Part shown: in pieces, positions 58,465 through 64,000 of the stretch
How positions within the stretch are numbered: the stretch's first letter is position 1
How the letters are laid out: every line of letters starts with the position of its first letter
NCBI GenBank assembly: GCA_022828595.1
Contig: JAKGHH010000006.1
Span: forward strand, 17,666,499 to 17,730,498
Direction of reading: 5' to 3'
DNA: 64,000 bases
Source: Nelumbo lutea
Lineage: Eukaryota; Streptophyta; Magnoliopsida; Proteales; Nelumbonaceae
Translations under genes and position numbers: made by a program
Notes under the pieces: generated by a model
The model's database searches: none
What the model was told of the DNA's origin: nothing
The model's input: the letters and a program-made list of their open reading frames with translations, nothing else

Positions 58465-60415
58465 TGTTAGACAGTCTTATATTCCCTTAGCTTCAATCAG
58501 ATTTGATGTACTTTTGTTATTTAGTGGAAATAAATTAAAGTGCATGTTTCATTCATGTTGTTTGGTATAATTCTGTGTAAGACCCTAAAACTAGACACTT
58601 ATAGAAACTTGTGTTAGTTTTAAATGTTCACAGCCATTGGATAAGTCTGGGGAGATTTATTCTGCCAAGGCTGATATTGATGTGCCACCAAGTGTTGGGA
58701 TGACTTATTTCGGCCATCAGGGTAAGGCCCAAGGCACATGCAGTATGGAATTGCTTGAACCCTTGAACCGGACCAGATTTCCAACATTGCCCTAGACCTT
58801 GGAGACAGATGGGCAAAACTGAAAAGTTACACCTGGCCCCTAGACTTGATTATGACACATCACTAGGTGTCGGATCCGACAGTCTTTGATGTGTCAATCA
58901 GTGAGATCCTTAGTGGGGGTCAAAACCTGGACATGTTATGCCAGTCTGAGAATTCATCTGAGTGAGTGGTCATAGTGACAGGATCAGCCCCTTTGTCGGA
59001 CAATGGTAATGATCGGGAATGCACTCTTTCTGATGGAAACCAAACTGCCGGCAGTTGATTTCAATCATTGGAATTTTGTTTTGCAAAATTAATATATGTA
59101 TATGTATATGTACGGTCTCAAAAGATTTGCAAAAGGTTTTAATTCCCGGGATCCATGTGAGTAGAGAGTGCGGCACTGTTCCTTGTAGCCGAGGGAGAGG
59201 TTTTCTCTTGTCGGGTAGTGCTTGATCGTTAAGGGCTGAGAGGTTAGTGTAAGACCATTTAGGATAATACCTGATGGGCTAATCTTGCACTTGCCAACAG
59301 TCCCTAGGTTTTTATAAGATGGCTTGGCCTAGGGACTACTTAATGTAAGTGTTGGGCCCATAGGGTCCATGTGATGGGCTCAAGGGGGTCACTGAGTCTT
59401 TCAGTGAATTCAGCTGGGCCTTGTAATAAAGGCTGGGCCAAACCCATGTGGCTGGTGTGTTGATCAATGCATAGGTCACATGACATACAAAGAAGTCCAA
59501 CTGGGCAGCAGATTGGAAACTGGTTAAACACTAAACACTTAATGGGCCAAAAGCCCATTTCGAACTGGGCAGATATGATCACCTGTTCATGGGGCGAACC
59601 TGAGATTAATGTTAGTAAAAGGATTGGGTATTTAACCTTATCCACTCTAAGAGAACAAATTCAAATTAGATTTTAATCTGGTAACCTCCTGATAAGATCA
59701 GGAGTTAACTAACTTAATCTGCAGATAGGATTAAGATTAACCCCTATTCAAATACTGATTTGGATTGGGATAACTCCCAAAATATTGGGAGGTTTCTTAA
59801 TCAAGAAGAAAGAATAGAAAACCCTAGAAGAAATATCAGATTTCAAACTAGGGGTTTGAGTAAGCAAGAAACACTTCCTGTGAATTGAGATCAGATCTCT
59901 CACAGACTCCAGTGAGAAGAGACAGTTCTGCCCTCTTCGTACCTAGATTTCTCCTCCTCCAGCCGCCGCCCTTCCCTGTTGGAAGATTGGATCTTTGCAG
60001 CAACAAAAAGTCAAGAAATCAGTTCTTGACAACAGTCTTGCAAGAAAGAGCAAAAGGATTCGGTGTTCAAGGTTTTCAGAGGATTGTTGTGAAGAATCCA
60101 GTGTGTAGGACACACCCTACTGGTTCCGTTCCATCCACAGCTGTGTCATCTTCAGCCAAAGCGGTCCTTGGTTTCTTCTTTGCGCGTGAACACCAACTTT
60201 GGGAGATATTGTTTCTCTGGATCAGGTATAATCTTTCCTGTTTCCTTTGGTTCAGATCTGGTTTGATTATGGTTCAAGTAGAATCCTTGAATAATGTATT
60301 CTAAATTTAGGGAATATGATTCCCAGTTGGAAGAAGGTAGGAAATTTTTTTGAAATTCGCCCACCCATTCCACACCCTTCATGGCGTCCATTAGATGGAT
60401 CCTGCCATTATTTCA
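58465..60415 (+). repeat. 5' LTR of E5
   Basis: This full-length LTR has TG and CA ends. Its internal frame at 58,970-59,176 (minus) translates to the same 68 residues as 43,834-44,040 in the solo LTR, a sign of high identity and not of coding. Confidence 0.93.
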
Positions 60416-60416
60416 G

Positions 60417-60429
60417 TGGTATTAGAGCC
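60417..60429 (+). other. primer binding site of E5
   Basis: The sequence tggtattagagcc sits one base after the LTR and is complementary to the 3' end of initiator tRNA-Met except for one C-to-T change (tggtatcagagc). Confidence 0.85.
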
Positions 60430-62237
60430 ACAGGTTCAAATCTTGAACCAAAAGAAAATCAGATCTGACCCTACGTAGATGGACAGAAGATTGCTTTCTT
60501 TTTTTTCAAGAAATGGTTTCTGCGCAGATTGCTTTCTTTTCTTTCAAGAAATGGTTTCTTGTTAAGGGCGATTGATCTGAAATTAATTTTGTTAAATCCA
60601 AAAGTTTATTTAGAATTGTTCTTTATTTATTTTTGATTTAATGGACTGTTCGAATTTGGAGATTGCAGTGCAGTTTTGGCATAGATGGTTTGCGCACCCT
60701 TCTTCATTTATTTTATTCAATTCAGTCTATAAATAATTTTATTTTTATTTCTCTAGACTGAATGTATAGGATTTGATCAAGAATGTAATTAATTAATAGA
60801 AATAGGATTTCTGTTTTTACTTATTTTCTTGATTAAAGAAGAAGGAAGAAGATGGCGGCACTGGAGATTTGCAGATGGAGAAATCGCCTACTGCGATTTA
60901 CAGTTTATGAAACTGTAACATTTGTGATTAACCTTTGTTTTGCAGGTGGTGCAAACAGTCCATATTTGATTTGTGATTGTCAAAAATCAAAATTATTAAT
61001 TTCAGATCTCTCATGAATTAATTCTTGAATTGAAAATCAGTTTTGGACCATTTCGGACTAGATTTGACCAAAACTGTTTAGACCGAATCTGAGATTCGAA
61101 AGGGGCTATTTTTCAGTCCATATTTCTCACGCTGGTTATTCCAAATCTGATGTTCAATTACAGGGATTAATTCGGCCCACCTGTGAAGCCCAGTTTTGAA
61201 GGGTTAAAACTGTAAAAGCCCATTATTGTGAGAAAAGCTGTATGGGCCGAACTGCTAACTGCTATTCAGCCCATACACCTAGTAGACATTAATTGTTAAT
61301 GCTTTAAGTTTTTTAAATGGGCTATTCGATGGGCTTTACAGTAGTTAATTGATTTGATCAATTCTTCCTTTACATGTGATTTTTGGATGTTTGATGTGCT
61401 ACGATCATGGGCCATAAGTACTTGGCCCATGTTGACTCGTTAGTGGCTCTTGCGCACACCATGACTGAATGCACATCATTGCCATGGTGTACCTTAAGGT
61501 CATTGGATGACCCCCTCTCTACTTGGTGGGCCCCACAACCCTGAAAAGGGATGTGTACGGAAACCCCTAGCCGATTGAGGCCCACCAGAAATCTAACTTT
61601 ATGAAAGTCTGTGGGAGCCACTTTGGTTTAACCTAAATTAGAACTAGGGCATAATTTTGTTCTCTCTAGCAAATATGAATGCATGTGATAGGGAGATCCA
61701 TATGATGGACTCTCTAAAGGCCTTCCATCATTAGCACAATGATGGGTCCATCAGTAATGAGGAAACGCACCATAAAATTGTGCTATCCACTTGCTGTTGG
61801 ATCTGTTAGAGTGTTTCATTAGATGATAGGGGCGTCATAGACCGATGTGGGAGGGGCTTCACCAGAAAATTGGAACTCTCTCACGGTACCTTGGCGTAAC
61901 CTGAATATGATGGGTGTACACTCACTGGACAGAAAGGTTTACCTGAAAATGGCTCTGAACCTTGTCTGACAAAGGCCAAAAGGAAACTCATCTGATGAGT
62001 GGATAGGATCCGTCATAGAAAGGTGGTGGGGTTATGTAGCTGAAACAGTTGGCTTCACGCACCCTATGTGATTTTCCACATTTTCAGAGACATTCCAGCA
62101 TCTGCATCACTGAGAAAGGAGGGAAAATCTTAGAGATGAATAAATGGGAATGGAACATAGATTAAAAGCCATATCTCTGTAGGTAACATGAATCAAATTA
62201 AGGTTGTGGACTAACGTCTTTGTTGTTTTATCAGAAA
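60430..62237 (+). other. leader of E5
   Basis: This untranslated leader carries the two conserved hairpins at 61,406-61,431 and 61,456-61,490, about 990 bases after the primer site and 750-830 before gag. No gene is seen. Confidence 0.75.
61406..61490 (+). promoter_or_regulatory. paired leader hairpins of E5
   Basis: The first hairpin at 61,406-61,431 is identical to those of E1 and E4. The second at 61,456-61,490 has one unpaired position. Confidence 0.7.
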
Positions 62238-63010
62238 ATGGCAAACGGTCAATTTGCAAAGCTTCTAGATGATAACAAGCTTAAGGGCCCAAACTTTGCC
62301 GACAGGTATAAAAATCTTATGCTGGTCCTAACTTCTGAAAAGTTAGATAAGGTGGTGAAAAATCCTACCCCAGAACATCCGAGTGATAGGGCTTCTGAGG
62401 CCCGTAGGAGGGACTACGAAGATTGGGAGGATAAGAACTCCTAGCCCAATGCTTTGTCATTGCCTCATTAGACAACTCAATATAGAGGCAGTTCGATCAG
62501 ATCAAACTAGCCAAGGATATATTGGATAGTCTAAGAAAAATGTATGAAGAGCCGAACCGTTCTACTCGATAGGTCCTGAAATTGTTCATGACCGCGCAGA
62601 TGTCCAAGGGGCAAAAAGTTCATGACCATTGTTTTCGGATGATGGGATACATTAACAAACTCAAAGCTCTTGGATTTGGGCTAGATCTTGGCATGCAAGT
62701 GGATGCCATCCTGAATTCTTTGCCCTCTTCCTTCAATGCGTTCACTATGAACTACAATATGAATAAGCTGAATGTCAGCATCCAGGAACTCAGCAATATG
62801 TTGCAGAGGGCTGAGGATCTTTTAAAGAAAGATGAGCCTGTGGTTATGCTTGCTGAAGCTAACAAATCGGGCAAGAAAAAGAGAAAGGCAAAGAAGCCCT
62901 AGAAGAAAGCTGCCAAACCCAAGAAGCAGAAGAAGAACAAGGCATCTAATGTCTGTCACTTCTGCAAACAGACTAGCCACTAGAAGATGAACTATCCTGC
63001 TTACCTAGAA
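62238..63010 (+). pseudogene. gag of E5 (broken)
   Basis: The ATG at 62,238 opens MANGQFAKLLDDNKLKGP. A single-base loss after EDKNS shifts the frame into a TAG at 62,442. The rest (YINKLKALGFGLDLG to the lysine-rich tail) is open at 62,582-62,902 and ends where a CAG codon has become TAG. The zinc knuckle CHFC-K-Q-T-S-H survives beyond the stop, but its tryptophan codon is a TAG. Confidence 0.88.
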
Positions 63011-63039
63011 TCTTAGAAAGGTAGCATCGAAACTTGTGT

Positions 63040-64000
63040 CATAGAAACTAATATGTTAGTTGCTTTTGTGTCCTAGTGTGTTGACTCTGGGGCTTCAACT
63101 CATGCGTGTAACTCACTGTAGGGGTTCAAAGTTAGCAGAAGATTGAGTGATGGTGAAGTGACACTATTCTTGGGAACGACTACAAGTGTTGCAGCTGTGG
63201 CAATAAGAACCGTAAAAATAGTTTTTAGAGAAAGAGTCCTTGTACTTAAAGATTGTCTTTATGTACAGAACTTGAGAAGAAATTTAATTTATGTTTCTAA
63301 ACTGTGTGCTGATGGATATACTGTTCATTTTAGTAATATGATTACTGTTAAACGGAATAACAAATTCATCGCATGCGGGGAACTGGAGAATGGTCTTTAT
63401 GTTCTACATCATTCTCTAGAAACTAACCTAACCGAAACTACATCGGTCAAAAATCCCAAGAAAAGGAATCGTGATACAGTTAATCCCACGTGCCTCTGGC
63501 ATTACCGACTTGGCCATATCGGTGTTGACCGAATCACAAGACTGGTAAAGGATGGTCCTTTGGATTTTCTAACCGTAGAAAATCTTCCCACTTGTGAGCC
63601 TTGCCTTCAAGGTAAGATGACTAAGTGGCCATTTGACGGTAAGCCTGAAAGATCTGGAGGCACACTTGACCTAATACATACTGATGTATGTGGTCCCCTG
63701 AGTGTTAGGACACGGAATCAACACGTGTACTTCATCACCTTTACAGATGATTTTTCACGATATGGTTACGTGTACCTAATGAGACACAAGTTTGAAACCT
63801 TTGAAAAGTTCAAAGAGTTCAGACAAGAAGTCGAGAAACAGTTAGGGAGAGAAGTTAAGGCCATTCGATTGGATCGAGGTGGCGAGTATCTCTCTAACGA
63901 ATTCAGGGACTACTTAAAGGACAATGGGATAGTGTCACAACTAGCTCCTCCTGTTACACCTTAACTCAACGGTGTTTTAGAGAGGAGGAATAGAACCTTG
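63040..64000 (+). pseudogene. protease and integrase of E5 (broken, cut by the window edge)
   Basis: The protease motif CVDSGAST is preceded by a TAG in place of tryptophan, and another TAG replaces the glutamine of the following SLQGF word. From 63,143 the frame is open for 273 codons. It contains the pre-integrase finger (WHYRLGH, CEPC) and integrase with HTDVCGPL, DDFSRYGYVY and DRGGEYLS. It ends at a TAA after PPVTP, a glutamine codon in the other copies. The integrase glutamate motif lies just past the stop. Confidence 0.88.

Larger units (their letters stand above)
58465..64000 (+). mobile_element. copia element E5, runs off the window
   Basis: This is a plus-strand Ty1/copia element. 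The 5' LTR is 58,465-60,415 (1,951 bases, TGTTAGACAG to TTATTTCA). The primer site tggtattagagcc starts at 60,417, followed by a leader of about 1.8 kb, a broken gag and protease-integrase up to the window edge. RT, RNase H and the 3' LTR lie outside. The LTR is nearly the same as the solo LTR at 43,329. Confidence 0.92.

Overview
This is a plant nuclear window, most likely from a eudicot or early-diverging angiosperm. The evidence is a cluster of intron-less SAUR (small auxin-up RNA) genes set in AT-rich DNA full of Ty1/copia LTR retrotransposons, MITEs and gene-capturing DNA transposons. No bacterial, organellar or viral genome features were seen. The species cannot be fixed from the sequence alone.

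Host part. Three related blocks carry SAUR genes. Block A (about 330-10,655) holds an intact minus-strand SAUR (4837-5145), a broken plus-strand SAUR (5950-6179) and an intact plus-strand SAUR (9765-10079). Block B (about 34,740-40,640) repeats the first two thirds of block A: an intact minus-strand SAUR (36380-36685) and a plus-strand SAUR that has lost its ATG (37552-37839). Block C (about 52,620-58,390) repeats the last part of block A: one SAUR (52833-53129) with a shortened C-terminus and most of its promoter deleted. The blocks look like old segmental or tandem copies that later gained different insertions. Those insertions can be dated and delimited because the other copy preserves the empty site.

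Transposon part. Between blocks A and B (12,250-33,807) lies a triple nest of Ty1/copia elements. E1 (13955-24005, minus) sits inside the left LTR of E2 (13741-30064, minus), which sits inside the 5' LTR of E3 (12250 to about 33,807, plus). Each of the two inner insertions has a perfect 5-bp target-site duplication. Between blocks B and C is an older, more divergent copia element E4 (40912 to about 51,262, minus), whose polymerase region is split by a young solo LTR (43329-45278). Block A carries another solo LTR (2586-4524). A further copia element E5 (58465 onward, plus) runs off the right edge. All copia reading frames are broken. E1-E3 and E5 share LTRs of about 1.9 kb, a tRNA-Met-type primer site and a leader with two conserved hairpins.

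DNA transposons. Block C contains a 4.6-kb PIF/Harbinger-type element (53496-58125, TAA duplication) that carries a Myb/SANT-like ORF and a captured fragment of a calcium-dependent protein kinase gene with its intron. Block B contains a 685-bp Tourist-like MITE (39625-40309). Blocks A and B share a Mutator-like element with long terminal inverted repeats enclosing an F-box/LRR gene fragment.

The only plausible functional host genes are the SAURs at 4837, 9765, 36380 and perhaps 52833. I found no wholly new system. The most unusual signals are the paired leader hairpins with a self-complementary loop, the gene-capturing Harbinger element, and the stepwise decay of the SAUR copies.
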